A stretch of 14,060 bases of DNA from Clostridiales bacterium (GTDB lineage: Bacteria > Bacillota > Clostridia > Oscillospirales > CAG-272), in assembly GCA_012511425.1 (NCBI GenBank), contig JAAZGC010000060.1:1-14060 (forward strand), in the 5' to 3' direction. The position numbers and the translations under genes are program-made. Of the stretch, positions 5,959-14,005 are shown one piece after another. Below the pieces are notes generated by a model. That model did no database searches, had not been told where the DNA came from, and worked only from the letters and a program-made list of their open reading frames with translations. Each line of letters begins with the position of its first letter. Positions within the stretch are counted from its first letter, which is position 1.

Positions 5959-7152
5959 ATGTATTTTATCGCTCTTTGCATGGCGCTGCTGATCGTCTTC
6001 TTCCTGCAGCGGCATATCTATCGCAAATACATTTTCGCCGGGATGAATTACAGGGTGACCGTCAGCGCGGAGGAAGTGTTTGAGGGCGACGACGTATACA
6101 TCTACGAGGAGCTTTCAAACGACAAGGCGCTGCCGGTGCCGAACGCAAAAGTCGAAGCGCAGATTCCCGACGGGCTGGCGCTCCGCCTGCTGACCGACGA
6201 CGGCGGAGAACAGCTCTGCCGCTCGGTGCAGTCGATCTTTGTTTTAGGCTCTCACCGGGTGATAAAAAGACGCTGGAGAATTAAGTGCCTCCGCCGCGGG
6301 GTGTATAACTTCGGCTCGGCGCTCGTCGTTACAAACGACCTTTTCGGCATGGATACAAAGTCTAAACGCCTTATCGACGAGCCGGCGGCGCACAACAGGG
6401 TTGTGGTGCTGCCGAAGATAGTCAGAATCAGCGAAGAAATGACCCCATCCCTCTGGCTTACCGGCGGAAAAAACACGATGCGCTCGATACATACCGACCC
6501 GCTGATGATAGCCGGCTCCCGCGAATATACACTCGAAGACCCGATGAACCGGATCAACTGGAAATCGACCGCCGTCCACAATCAGCTTATGGTAAACATC
6601 GAGGAATTCACCCGCCGCGGGCAGTTCAATCTGGTTCTGAACATGCAGACGCGCTCTCCGGAGAAGGACCCGACTGTTCCCGCTTCCCCCGATCATATCG
6701 AGCGGTGCATTACCGCCGCCGCTTCGCTTATCGACCATGTCGCGGACGAGGATTCCCCGCTGCGGCTTTATATCAACACGCCTCCCGAGTCGATCGAAGC
6801 CGTTTATGTCGAAGAAAATCAGATCGACGACCCTGTCGCAAAGCGAATCCTCGTGACCCGGCTGTACCACGGAAAACGCGATTTTATAGACGCGCTTCGG
6901 CTGCTTGCCGATATAAAAATGAAGATATCGGTCACGACGGAGCAGCTTATGGATACAATCGCCGCTGCCGCCGATTATTACTGCGGCGGGGGAGATCTCA
7001 TCATGGTATCCTCTTATATCGACGCAAGGATGCTGAATTTCCGTGAAGTCATGAGAAGCGCCGGCGTGAATGTAATATTCATGCTGACGACGACATATAC
7101 CCCGCTTTCGCAGCATGAGCTCGCCGACGCCGAGATACACTATTTATCATGA
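5959..7152 (+). CDS. DUF58 protein, MoxR partner
   Basis: A 397-residue protein with one N-terminal membrane segment (about 2-18), then a beta-rich region (about 30-140) containing LRRGVYNFGSALVV (111-124) and NDLFGMD (126-132), both DUF58-like. The DUF58 core is at about 188-215: REYTLEDPMNRINWKS (188-203), TAVHNQLMV, then EEF. The C-terminal part (about 222-390) should be von Willebrand A-like, but the strand that usually opens with the metal site reads LVLNMQTRS (225-233), without the DxSxS motif. So if a vWA fold is present, it probably does not bind a metal ion. The gene starts one base after the moxR-like stop, and its own stop overlaps the next ATG (ATGA), so the three genes are translationally linked. 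Confidence 0.9.
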   Translation: MYFIALCMALLIVFFLQRHIYRKYIFAGMNYRVTVSAEEVFEGDDVYIYEELSNDKALPVPNAKVEAQIPDGLALRLLTDDGGEQLCRSVQSIFVLGSHRVIKRRWRIKCLRRGVYNFGSALVVTNDLFGMDTKSKRLIDEPAAHNRVVVLPKIVRISEEMTPSLWLTGGKNTMRSIHTDPLMIAGSREYTLEDPMNRINWKSTAVHNQLMVNIEEFTRRGQFNLVLNMQTRSPEKDPTVPASPDHIERCITAAASLIDHVADEDSPLRLYINTPPESIEAVYVEENQIDDPVAKRILVTRLYHGKRDFIDALRLLADIKMKISVTTEQLMDTIAAAADYYCGGGDLIMVSSYIDARMLNFREVMRSAGVNVIFMLTTTYTPLSQHELADAEIHYLS

Positions 7153-8699
7153 AAAACGCAGTTAATTCAATTTTTGACAGGGGAAACCGGCGGCTGTCCG
7201 GCAGCTTTTCGGCGCTTTACAAGGCGCTCGCGGTAGCGGCGGTCTTATGCTCGGTGCTGCCTCTGCTCGAAACGATAACGACAAGGTCTCTCGGACTGCC
7301 GAAGATATTCGCGGTCTTTTTCGCCGTCCTGTTCTGCTCCGTCGGATATTTAATCATGCATTTTTACGCATGGGTGACAAAACTCGAGCAGAAGGAGACG
7401 GATTTTTCATACGAAGGCCATGTGAAATTCTTCGATCCGAAATCGGCGGCGCTGCCGCTTGCATTTTCGGTATTGCCGGCACTTCCCGTTTATTCCGTCT
7501 GCCAATATTATCTCAGAATAAGATATGAAACCGGCATCGACAGATATTTTGATGCGAACTCCGCCTGGCCGATTTTCCTTACCCTTCTCGCCTTTTCCCT
7601 CTGCGCTCTGGGGGTATTCCTCTGGTTTTATCCTTATTACAGGATAATCAGCGCCCGAACCTTCTTCTGGCTGCTCGCGCCGCTCGGCATCGGGTTTGCC
7701 GCAAGCTTTAATGATACCGGATTTCTTACCGTCTGCGCCGCATTTTATCTGTTTTTTGCTTTTATAGTTATAAACCAGTCAGAGCTTATACAGTCGGTGG
7801 TTCTCGCCGACTCGGCAACCCGCGGCAAATTAAGCGACAGAAACACAAAGGGGCTGGCTCCCGACCGATTATTCGGAACGGTTACGCCGGCAATGCGGCT
7901 TTACAACATCGCTCTCCTGCTGCTTACATCGGCTGCCATAGCGGTCGTGCTTCTTATCTGTGTTACCGTTGTCGTCGGTTTTACCTCTCTTATTCGGCTC
8001 CTGATGTTTGTCATACTGAGCGCCATATTCAAGGATGCCGACGAAGGATTTTACGAAGCCGAAGAAGCTGCCGAAAAAGCCGAAAGATTCGCCTTTAATC
8101 CTATGATTTACAATCTTGGCAGCGAAACCGAGACGAAGGCTTATTTCTGGTTTTTCGTTCTTTTGTGCATCGGTGTGATGGTGTTCTTCATCCTTGCCGC
8201 CCGCAGAGGGCTTTTCAAAAAGATCGGACGGTTCTTCGCTTCGCTTTACAGGATGATACTCAATTTCATTACCATGCTTTTCAATCTCCGCCACAGAACC
8301 GGGGAAAAAGCTGCTCAGCCGCAGAATGTCGGATATCAAGACATCGAAAGCGAGATTGACGAAGACGAATCGAGGAGAAGAAAGCCGGCAACTGCCTCCG
8401 AAGACATCAGCTATCGCGGATTTTTGCGGCGGATCAATTCGGTAAAAGACTTGGGCGAGCGGTTCTGCCGCGCATACGCGGAGCTTGCCGCCGCATGGAG
8501 GCGGGCGGGTTATGCGAAACCCGGAGATTCGCCGCGCCAGATCCGCCGGGGTGTTGAAGAAAAGACAACGGTCGCCGGTCTTTCAGAAATCACGGAGCTT
8601 TACGAAAAAACCCGCTACGGCGGAATTATTCCCGACGAAAACCAAGCCGCCGCAAAAACCGATGAAATAAGCGGCATTATGAGAAAATACGCCGAATAA
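7149..8699 (+). CDS. Multi-pass membrane protein with C-terminal DUF4129-like region
   Basis: A 516-residue protein with about eight hydrophobic segments (near 24-42, 50-72, 103-120, 140-160, 171-187, 190-208, 251-290 and 331-351), then a charged linker (about 380-420, rich in Glu, Asp and Arg). A cytoplasmic tail at about 421-495 resembles DUF4129: YRGFLRRINSVKDLG, a Tyr/Ala/Trp helix, SPRQIRRGV in place of the usual Thr-Pro-Glu, and ELYEKTRYGG (483-492). DUF4129 is typically joined to or encoded next to a transglutaminase-like domain in MoxR/DUF58 operons; I see no transglutaminase Cys-His-Asp core here. Start by ATGA overlap with the DUF58 gene. Likely a membrane part of the same complex; the exact role is unknown. 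Confidence 0.8.
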   Translation: MKNAVNSIFDRGNRRLSGSFSALYKALAVAAVLCSVLPLLETITTRSLGLPKIFAVFFAVLFCSVGYLIMHFYAWVTKLEQKETDFSYEGHVKFFDPKSAALPLAFSVLPALPVYSVCQYYLRIRYETGIDRYFDANSAWPIFLTLLAFSLCALGVFLWFYPYYRIISARTFFWLLAPLGIGFAASFNDTGFLTVCAAFYLFFAFIVINQSELIQSVVLADSATRGKLSDRNTKGLAPDRLFGTVTPAMRLYNIALLLLTSAAIAVVLLICVTVVVGFTSLIRLLMFVILSAIFKDADEGFYEAEEAAEKAERFAFNPMIYNLGSETETKAYFWFFVLLCIGVMVFFILAARRGLFKKIGRFFASLYRMILNFITMLFNLRHRTGEKAAQPQNVGYQDIESEIDEDESRRRKPATASEDISYRGFLRRINSVKDLGERFCRAYAELAAAWRRAGYAKPGDSPRQIRRGVEEKTTVAGLSEITELYEKTRYGGIIPDENQAAAKTDEISGIMRKYAE

Positions 8700-8724
8700 A
8701 CCATATCTGACGAAGGAAAATATT

Positions 8725-9498
8725 ATGTTCACTCCGGGAATAGTATCGGTTACTTTCAGAGAACTTTCAATAGATAAAATAATCTGCCTCTGCCGCGAAA
8801 ACGGCCTTTCGGCGATTGAAGTCGGCGGGGATGTTCATCTTCGCCCGGGAGATCTGCGGGAGGCGGAGAGGATATCCGCCCTATGCCGCGACGCCGGAGT
8901 TTCGCCCGTATCATACGGCTCATACTACCGCTGCGAAGAAAATTCCGGAGCGGAAGATGTGATTTACACCGCCGCCGCGCTCGGCGCTTCGAATATCCGC
9001 ATATGGGCGGGGAGTGGCGGTTCTGCTGCGGAGTCGGGAGATGCAAGCCGCGCAAATCGGGCGAATATCGCCGCCGCCGCGAAGAATTTCTGCCGCGCCG
9101 CCGCAGAAAGGGGACTCGGCGTTTCCTTCGAGTGGCATCAGAATACCCTTACAGACACACTTGATTCGGCGCTGCGGCTTATCACAGAAATAAACGAGCC
9201 TAATCTGTCGCTTTACTGGCAGCCGAACCAGTCCAGGGATTTTGAAACGAATCTTTCGGAGCTTACAATTGCCCTGCCCCACGTCAGCAATGTGCACGTC
9301 TTTGCATGGCGCGGCAATGACAAATTCCCTCTATGCAAGCAGGCGGCGGAATGGGAGAGCTATCTCTCCGTCCTTTCGTCCGACGGCAGAGAGCGGGCTC
9401 TGCTGCTGGAATTTGTGCCGAACGGCAAAATCGAGGAGCTTATCCGCGACGCCGCGGCGCTCAGAGAGCTTATAGAAAAGGCGAGCCGAAATGCATAG
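8725..9498 (+). CDS. Sugar-phosphate isomerase/epimerase-like TIM-barrel protein
   Basis: A 257-residue protein of the xylose isomerase-like / AP endonuclease family 2 barrel type. Supporting features are the N-terminal TPGIVSVTF strand, IEVGGDVHL (31-39), ALGASNIRIWAG (85-96), GVSFEWHQN (132-140), LYWQPNQS (163-170), NVHVFAW (189-195) and LLLEFVP (226-232). Likely metal ligands are E136, H191 and E229. Q166 stands where many relatives have an acidic residue, so metal binding may be altered. The reaction is probably isomerisation or epimerisation of a sugar or cyclitol; the substrate cannot be told. An AAGGA ribosome site precedes the ATG. It lies 25 bases after the DUF4129-like gene on the same strand, so it is likely the last gene of that operon, though functionally unrelated. 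No strong terminator follows it. Confidence 0.82.
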   Translation: MFTPGIVSVTFRELSIDKIICLCRENGLSAIEVGGDVHLRPGDLREAERISALCRDAGVSPVSYGSYYRCEENSGAEDVIYTAAALGASNIRIWAGSGGSAAESGDASRANRANIAAAAKNFCRAAAERGLGVSFEWHQNTLTDTLDSALRLITEINEPNLSLYWQPNQSRDFETNLSELTIALPHVSNVHVFAWRGNDKFPLCKQAAEWESYLSVLSSDGRERALLLEFVPNGKIEELIRDAAALRELIEKASRNA

Positions 9499-9552
9499 AG
9501 ACAACAAACATCAGATTTGTGTTAATTTTTCATTACTTTTCGCTCAAGGCCA

Positions 9553-9581
9553 TTGACAATCCGACGTTTTTAATGTACAAT
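9553..9581 (+). promoter_or_regulatory. Sigma-A promoter of the T-box leader
   Basis: TTGACA (9553-9558), 17-base spacer, TACAAT (9576-9581). This near-consensus promoter would start RNA about 10-15 bases before Stem I of the T-box. The stretch 9499-9552 before it is AT-rich with only a weak 5-bp hairpin. Confidence 0.88.
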
Positions 9582-9600
9582 ATCTCAAATAAACCACAAA

Positions 9601-9916
9601 CGCTGTGACGGAGACGGTTTTGCCGGCTCGCAGGCGCCAGAGAGCCCGTATTTTGGTGAAAACGGGACCTGCGGCAGCAAAACAGATCACTCCCAAGCGG
9701 CGTTCCCGAAAACGGAAAGACGATCTCGAGGCGTAGTTTCCGCAATTAAGGAACGACGTATATGCTACGTTAGAAGCAGGCGGCTTGTCTGAGCCGGGTA
9801 AAGAGGTCTGTCTCGATTTGTTTTTACACATAACTCCGAGACGGGCAAATTACGGGTGGTACCGCGGAAAATGAATGTTTTTCGTCCCGAATTTTCGGGG
9901 CGTTTTTTGTTTTTTT
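9601..9916 (+). promoter_or_regulatory. T-box riboswitch, probably tRNA-Ile responsive
   Basis: A complete T-box leader. The conserved T-box ACGGGTGGTACCGCGG is at 9852-9867. Stem I spans about 9601-9699, with base pairing CGCT (9601-9604)/AGCG (9696-9699), GGAG (9610-9613)/CTCC (9690-9693), TTTTGC (9618-9623)/GCAAAA (9677-9682), GCAGG (9630-9634)/CCTGC (9668-9672), the AGAGAG distal bulge (9639-9644) and CCCG/CGGG closing a GGTGAAAA-type loop. In this fold the unpaired specifier is ATC (Ile, 9686-9688), followed by the usual purine A9689. Further hairpins lie at 9756-9770, 9781-9796 and 9810-9842. The antiterminator pairs CGGG (9853-9856) and GCG (9864-9866) with CGTCCCG (9883-9889), leaving a TGGTACC bulge. 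The bulge UGGU fits a tRNA ending A-CCA, as tRNA-Ile does. Uncharged tRNA should allow read-through. The T-box call is firm; the specifier is my manual fold. Confidence 0.93.
9883..9916 (+). terminator. Regulated terminator of the T-box leader
   Basis: The stem CGTCCCGA (9883-9890) / TCGGGGCG (9895-9902) has 8 bp, one of them a G-U pair, and a 4-base loop. It is followed by T6, G and T7 (9903-9916). Its left arm is the same stretch that closes the antiterminator, so the two structures exclude each other. Confidence 0.9.
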
Positions 9917-9965
9917 CCTGTCAGACGAAGAATATTTTTGTCAGATCACGGAGGTTATTTAATCA

Positions 9966-12308
9966 ATGTCAATGAATGAATTCCAGAACGGCGTAAGAGA
10001 AGAAATAATGGCGATAGCGGCGCGCATAAAGGAGCTCCGCACGATCCTCGGCAAGAGCGCCGAAGATATGGCCGCAGTCACAAACCTTTCGGTCGAAGAT
10101 TACCTTAAGGGCGAAAGCGGCGAGGGCGACCTCAGCTTCACCTTTGTCCACAACTGCGCCAAAGCGCTCGGGGTCGAAATTACCGACCTTATGACGGGTA
10201 CCAGTCCGAGGCTTACCACGATGAGCATCGTCCGCTCCGGAGAAGGGCTTAAGCTTGAGCGGCGGCGCGGATTCAATTATTCCCACCTTGCATCGAACTT
10301 CAAGGGCAGACTTTCCGAGCCCTTTCTCGTGCGCGCCAAATACGACGCCGATGCAGAAGCAAAACCGATTCCGCTCGCGATGCACACAGGCGAGGAATTC
10401 GATTATGTCATTTCGGGACAGCTGAAAGTTAATGTAAACGGCCATATCGACACCCTTTATCCCGGCGACGCGATTTACTACAATTCAAGCGAACCCCACG
10501 GAATGATAGCCGTCGGAGGCGAAGACTGTCTGTTTATCGCGGTGGTGACCGACGCCGCCGGAAAAGCTTATGAATACGACCCGAGGCTGATTTCCTCCGC
10601 CGCACCTATAACCAAAAAGGTAAAATACGGCGACTTCGTCGAGTGCGAGGAAAACGAAGCGGGCGAACTTGTCAACATCAACTTTTTGAATACCGACCGC
10701 TACAACTTCGCTTTCGATACCGTCGACAGGCTGGCGGATGAAAATCCCGACGGACTTGCGATGATTCATGTCGCTCTCGACAAGACGGTAAAGAAATACA
10801 CTTTTGATGATATGAAGCGCCTTTCCGCGAAAGCCGCGAACTATTTCGAATCGGTCGGCATCGAAAAGGGCGATCGCGTTATGCTTGTGCTTAGGCGGCA
10901 GGAGCAGTTCTGGTTCGCCGTTCTCGGGCTCTGCAAATTGGGCGCGGTAGTCGTTCCGGCTACTCATCTTCTTATGGAGAAGGATTTCGTTTACCGCTTT
11001 GAAAACGCGGGAATCAAGGCGCTCGTCTGCACCACGCACGGAACCGTCGCCGACGAAGCCGACAAATCCGTTAAATCTTCTCCTTCCCTGAAACTCCGCA
11101 TCAGCGCCGGAGGCAAACGCGACGGCTGGCTTGACTTCGACGAGGGCATGGAAAAGATGTCCGACGTGTTCGAGCGTCGTCCCGACACTCCCTGCGGAGA
11201 AGATCAGAATATGCTGATGCTGTTCAGCTCTGGCACTTCCGGTTATCCGAAGGCGGTCATGCACAGCTACACCTATCCGCTCGCGCACTTCATAACCGCG
11301 AAATACTGGCACATGGTCGAGCCGGGCGGAGTTCACCTTACCATCTCCGACACCGGCTGGGGCAAGGCGCTCTGGGGCAAGCTTTACGGTCAGTGGCTCT
11401 GCGGCGGTACAGTATTTGTCTATGACTTTGAAAGCTTCAATCCCGCAGACATACTGCCGATGTTCAGCGAACACAATATAACGACATTCTGCGCCCCGCC
11501 GACGATGTACCGCTACTTCATCAAGTATGATCTGTCAAAATACGACCTTTCGAGTCTGAAGCACGCGACTGTCGCCGGTGAAGCTCTGAACCCCGAAGTT
11601 TACAATCAGTGGCTGAAGGCGACCGGAATCAAGCTGATGGAGGGCTACGGCCAGACCGAGACGACGCTTACCGTTGCGAACCTCTTCGGAATGAATCCGA
11701 AGCCCGGCTCTATGGGCAAGCCGAACCCGATGTATCGGGTGGCCGTGCTCAACGATGACGGCAGCGAGGCAAAAATCGGAGAAACCGGCGAAATCTGCAT
11801 AAAGACCGACGGCGAAAACGCATATAACCCGGGAAAGCGGCAGGCGGGACTTACACTCGGCTATTACAGCGCCACCGCTCCAGACAGCATCGACCGCAAG
11901 ACTACCGATGAGGCATGGCATAACGGCTGGTATCACACCGGTGACACCGCGTGGGTCGACGAGGACGGATACCTCTGGTATGTCGGCCGCAACGACGACC
12001 TTATCAAATCGTCCGGATACAGGATAGGGCCGTTCGAGATTGAGTCGGTTATCATGGAGATGCCTTTTGTCCTTGAATGCGCCATTACCGCCGTACCCGA
12101 TCCGGTAAGAGGTCAGATAGTCAAGGCGACGATAGTCACCGTCGCAGGCACCGTCACAAGCGATGAGCTGGCAAAAGAGGTTCAGGACTACGTCAAGCAC
12201 CATACCGCGCCCTACAAATACCCCCGCGTCGTCGAATTCGTCGACGAGCTGCCGAAGACGATCTCCGGAAAGATACGGAGAAACGTTATCAGGGGCGGAA
12301 ACAAATAA
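9966..12308 (+). CDS. XRE-cupin-acyl-CoA synthetase fusion protein
   Basis: A 780-residue, three-part protein. Residues about 15-77 are an XRE helix-turn-helix (IKELRTILGKSAEDMAAVTN, then LSVEDYLKGESG). About 115-197 is a cupin with HTGEEFDYVISG (140-151) and PGDAIYYNSSEPHGM (166-180), giving H140, E144 and H178 as likely ligands. About 240-780 is an AMP-forming acyl-CoA synthetase: P-loop FSSGTSGYPKAVMHS (420-434), SDTGWGKALW (461-470), EGYGQTET (559-566), YHTGD (656-660), hinge GRNDDLIKSSGYRIG (674-688) and catalytic lysine K769 in PKTISGKIRR. The GYGQTE motif and SDTGW stretch resemble medium- or branched-chain acyl-CoA synthetases more than acetyl-CoA synthetase, which has a Trp at the pocket. 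The reaction would be acid + ATP + CoA to acyl-CoA + AMP + PPi. Start set by GGAGG at 9950-9954. It is controlled by the T-box leader and followed by a terminator, so it is a single-gene unit. Confidence 0.93.
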   Translation: MSMNEFQNGVREEIMAIAARIKELRTILGKSAEDMAAVTNLSVEDYLKGESGEGDLSFTFVHNCAKALGVEITDLMTGTSPRLTTMSIVRSGEGLKLERRRGFNYSHLASNFKGRLSEPFLVRAKYDADAEAKPIPLAMHTGEEFDYVISGQLKVNVNGHIDTLYPGDAIYYNSSEPHGMIAVGGEDCLFIAVVTDAAGKAYEYDPRLISSAAPITKKVKYGDFVECEENEAGELVNINFLNTDRYNFAFDTVDRLADENPDGLAMIHVALDKTVKKYTFDDMKRLSAKAANYFESVGIEKGDRVMLVLRRQEQFWFAVLGLCKLGAVVVPATHLLMEKDFVYRFENAGIKALVCTTHGTVADEADKSVKSSPSLKLRISAGGKRDGWLDFDEGMEKMSDVFERRPDTPCGEDQNMLMLFSSGTSGYPKAVMHSYTYPLAHFITAKYWHMVEPGGVHLTISDTGWGKALWGKLYGQWLCGGTVFVYDFESFNPADILPMFSEHNITTFCAPPTMYRYFIKYDLSKYDLSSLKHATVAGEALNPEVYNQWLKATGIKLMEGYGQTETTLTVANLFGMNPKPGSMGKPNPMYRVAVLNDDGSEAKIGETGEICIKTDGENAYNPGKRQAGLTLGYYSATAPDSIDRKTTDEAWHNGWYHTGDTAWVDEDGYLWYVGRNDDLIKSSGYRIGPFEIESVIMEMPFVLECAITAVPDPVRGQIVKATIVTVAGTVTSDELAKEVQDYVKHHTAPYKYPRVVEFVDELPKTISGKIRRNVIRGGNK

Positions 12309-12355
12309 TATATAGACAGTCTTTTTACGATTCGCATAATATACGGAAACATGAA

Positions 12356-12405
12356 GGAGCCGCGGCAAAGTTTGAGTTTTGCCGCGGCTCCGCTTATTAT
12401 TTTTT
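12356..12405. terminator. Terminator shared by the convergent synthetase and symporter genes
   Basis: Perfect 14-bp stem GGAGCCGCGGCAAA (12356-12369) / TTTGCCGCGGCTCC (12378-12391) with an 8-base loop. The plus-strand tail is GCTTATTATTTTTT (12392-12405), a slightly broken U-tract. The minus-strand tail (TTCATGTTT) is weaker. It sits between the plus gene ending at 12308 and the minus gene ending at 12409, so it probably serves both, best on the plus strand. Confidence 0.88.
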
Positions 12406-12408
12406 ACA

Positions 12409-13935
12409 TCAACCGGCGCGTACTTCTTCGAATTCGTCTGTTATCTCTTTGTCCGGGCTCTTTGTAACGAGAGAGACTGCCACGATAACGAGCGAGCTTA
12501 ATATAAACGCCGGCAGCAGTGCGTATATCTTCCAGACGCCGCCGAGGGGATTGATGACGAGTTTCCAGAAGAAGACCATTACTCCTCCCGAAATCATTCC
12601 GGCGATGGCGGCAGGGTAGGTTGTGCGCTTCCAGAACAGACTGAACAGAATCAGCGGACCGAAGGCTGCGCCGAGACCCGCCCACGCAAAGGAAGTTATC
12701 GCGAAGATGGTGCTGTCGGAGTTCCACGCGATAATCATAGCTGCGATCGTTATAACCGCAAGAGTGATGCGCGAGCACCACATGACCTGTTTTTCTGAGG
12801 CGTCTTTCTTTACTATACCGCGGAAAACGTTCTGGCTGACGGCGGAAGCGGTAATCAGCAGATATGAGTCGGATGAGCTGATAGCCGCGGCAAGCACTCC
12901 CGCACAGGCAAATCCGGCTAGTACCGGCGGCAGAAACATCGTTGCCGCGTCGACAAAAATATTCTCGGCTTCGCTGTTTGACAGATAGTCAAGTCCGGCC
13001 ACGCTGCGGCCGACGATACCGATGAAGATGGCCGCTACCATCGAGATGACCACCCAGATGATCGCCACGCGGCGGGAACGGGTGAGTTCATGCTCGGAGC
13101 GGATTCCCATGAAGCGAAGGAGTACCTGCGGCATTCCGAAATAGCCCAGCCCCCAGGCAAGGCATGATAAAATCGACAAAATGCCGTAATTTTCGGCGGG
13201 TCCGAACACATTGATTTCGGTTTGGGAGGGAGTTGCGGTTTTAAGAAGTGAGAAAAATCCGTCATAGCTCTTTGCATTGGCAATAACGGCGGATACGCCG
13301 CCGGCACTTACAACGCCCAGTACAAGGAGAAGAACCAGTGCAACGACCATAACTATCGCCTGCATAAAGTCGGAGGCGCTCTCCGCGAGGAATCCGCCGA
13401 GAAATGTGTAGACTAATACAAAAATAGCTGCAACAATCATCATGCTCGTGTATGATAAGCCAAACAGATTTGAAAACAGCTTGCCGCAGGTGCTGAGGCA
13501 CTGCGCCGCATAGACGGAGAAAAACACTATAATGACCAGTGAGGCGATGGTCATCAGAATTTTCTTCTTCTCGCGGAAACGGTTGGAAAAGAAGTCGGGT
13601 ATCGTGAAGGCGTCAACCTTTACGCTGTATCGGCGAAGCCGTTTCGATACGATAAGAAAATTCAGATATGTGCCGGCGGCGAGACCGATGGCAGTCCAGC
13701 CCGCGTCCGCAAGACCCGTCCAATACGCAAGCCCGGGCAGACCCATAAGCATCCAGCCCGACATATCCGACGCTTCCGCGCTGAAAGCCGTAACCCACGG
13801 CCCGAGCGAGCGTCCGCCCAAAAAATAAGACTCTGCGTTCTTATTCGCGCGCTGCGCAAAGAAGATTCCTATACCTATTACGATCGCCATGTAAACGATC
13901 ATCGCGATTAAATGCTGGATATTTGCTGAGTTCAT
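12409..13935 (-). CDS. putP: Sodium/proline-type symporter (SSS family, PutP-like)
   Basis: A 508-residue inner-membrane transporter with about 13 hydrophobic segments, the normal size for the sodium:solute symporter family. PutP-type signatures near the N-terminus are ESYFLGGRSLGPWVTAFS (minus-strand codons near 13800) and AEASDMSGWMLMGLPG, where the conserved Asp and Ser/Gly residues line the sodium and substrate site. YTFLGGFLAESASDFMQ and GYFGMPQVLLRFM follow further on. Proline is the best guess for the substrate; other amino or short organic acids are possible. I chose the ATG at 13933-13935 because AGGAGAGG lies just before it and family members begin shortly before the first helix. 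An upstream ATG at 13968 would place the ribosome site inside the gene. It has its own promoter and converges on the synthetase gene. Confidence 0.93.
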   Translation of the reverse strand: MNSANIQHLIAMIVYMAIVIGIGIFFAQRANKNAESYFLGGRSLGPWVTAFSAEASDMSGWMLMGLPGLAYWTGLADAGWTAIGLAAGTYLNFLIVSKRLRRYSVKVDAFTIPDFFSNRFREKKKILMTIASLVIIVFFSVYAAQCLSTCGKLFSNLFGLSYTSMMIVAAIFVLVYTFLGGFLAESASDFMQAIVMVVALVLLLVLGVVSAGGVSAVIANAKSYDGFFSLLKTATPSQTEINVFGPAENYGILSILSCLAWGLGYFGMPQVLLRFMGIRSEHELTRSRRVAIIWVVISMVAAIFIGIVGRSVAGLDYLSNSEAENIFVDAATMFLPPVLAGFACAGVLAAAISSSDSYLLITASAVSQNVFRGIVKKDASEKQVMWCSRITLAVITIAAMIIAWNSDSTIFAITSFAWAGLGAAFGPLILFSLFWKRTTYPAAIAGMISGGVMVFFWKLVINPLGGVWKIYALLPAFILSSLVIVAVSLVTKSPDKEITDEFEEVRAG

Positions 13936-14005
13936 TATATTGCTTTCCTCTCCTGAAAAATGACACATTTATTATGTATATTTTTACAAAAAATGTGCAT
14001 AACAT

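Noticed and set aside
6244..7140. 298-codon open frame on the minus strand
   Set aside because: It lies entirely antisense to the DUF58 gene, has no ribosome site or family motif, and its residue composition (many Arg, His, Gly, Val) is that of a reverse-frame shadow.
9504..9530. Weak hairpin ACAAA/TTTGT followed by GTTAATTTTT as a terminator for the TIM-barrel gene
   Set aside because: Only five AT-rich pairs and a broken T-tract; too weak to call.
9673..9682. Other specifier readings such as GGC (Gly), AAA (Lys) or GCA (Ala) in the 3' side of Stem I
   Set aside because: AAA and GCA fall in the TTTTGC/GCAAAA helix. GGC would lie too high in Stem I, and glycine tRNA usually has discriminator U, which would not pair with the UGGU bulge. 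ATC followed by A, next to the GGAG/CTCC helix, fits best, but this was done by hand.
9533..9831. Short open frames on both strands over the T-box leader
   Set aside because: The region is fully explained by a promoter and a structured RNA leader; the frames lack ribosome sites and domain signals.
9852..9867. The GGGTGGTACCGC stretch as part of a tRNA gene
   Set aside because: It is the conserved T-box sequence; no acceptor stem, anticodon arm or T-arm surrounds it, and it sits in a proper antiterminator/terminator pair.
10485..11474. 329-codon open frame on the minus strand, and a second one at 11535-12368
   Set aside because: Both are antisense to the acyl-CoA synthetase, whose motifs are intact; neither shows a recognisable domain.
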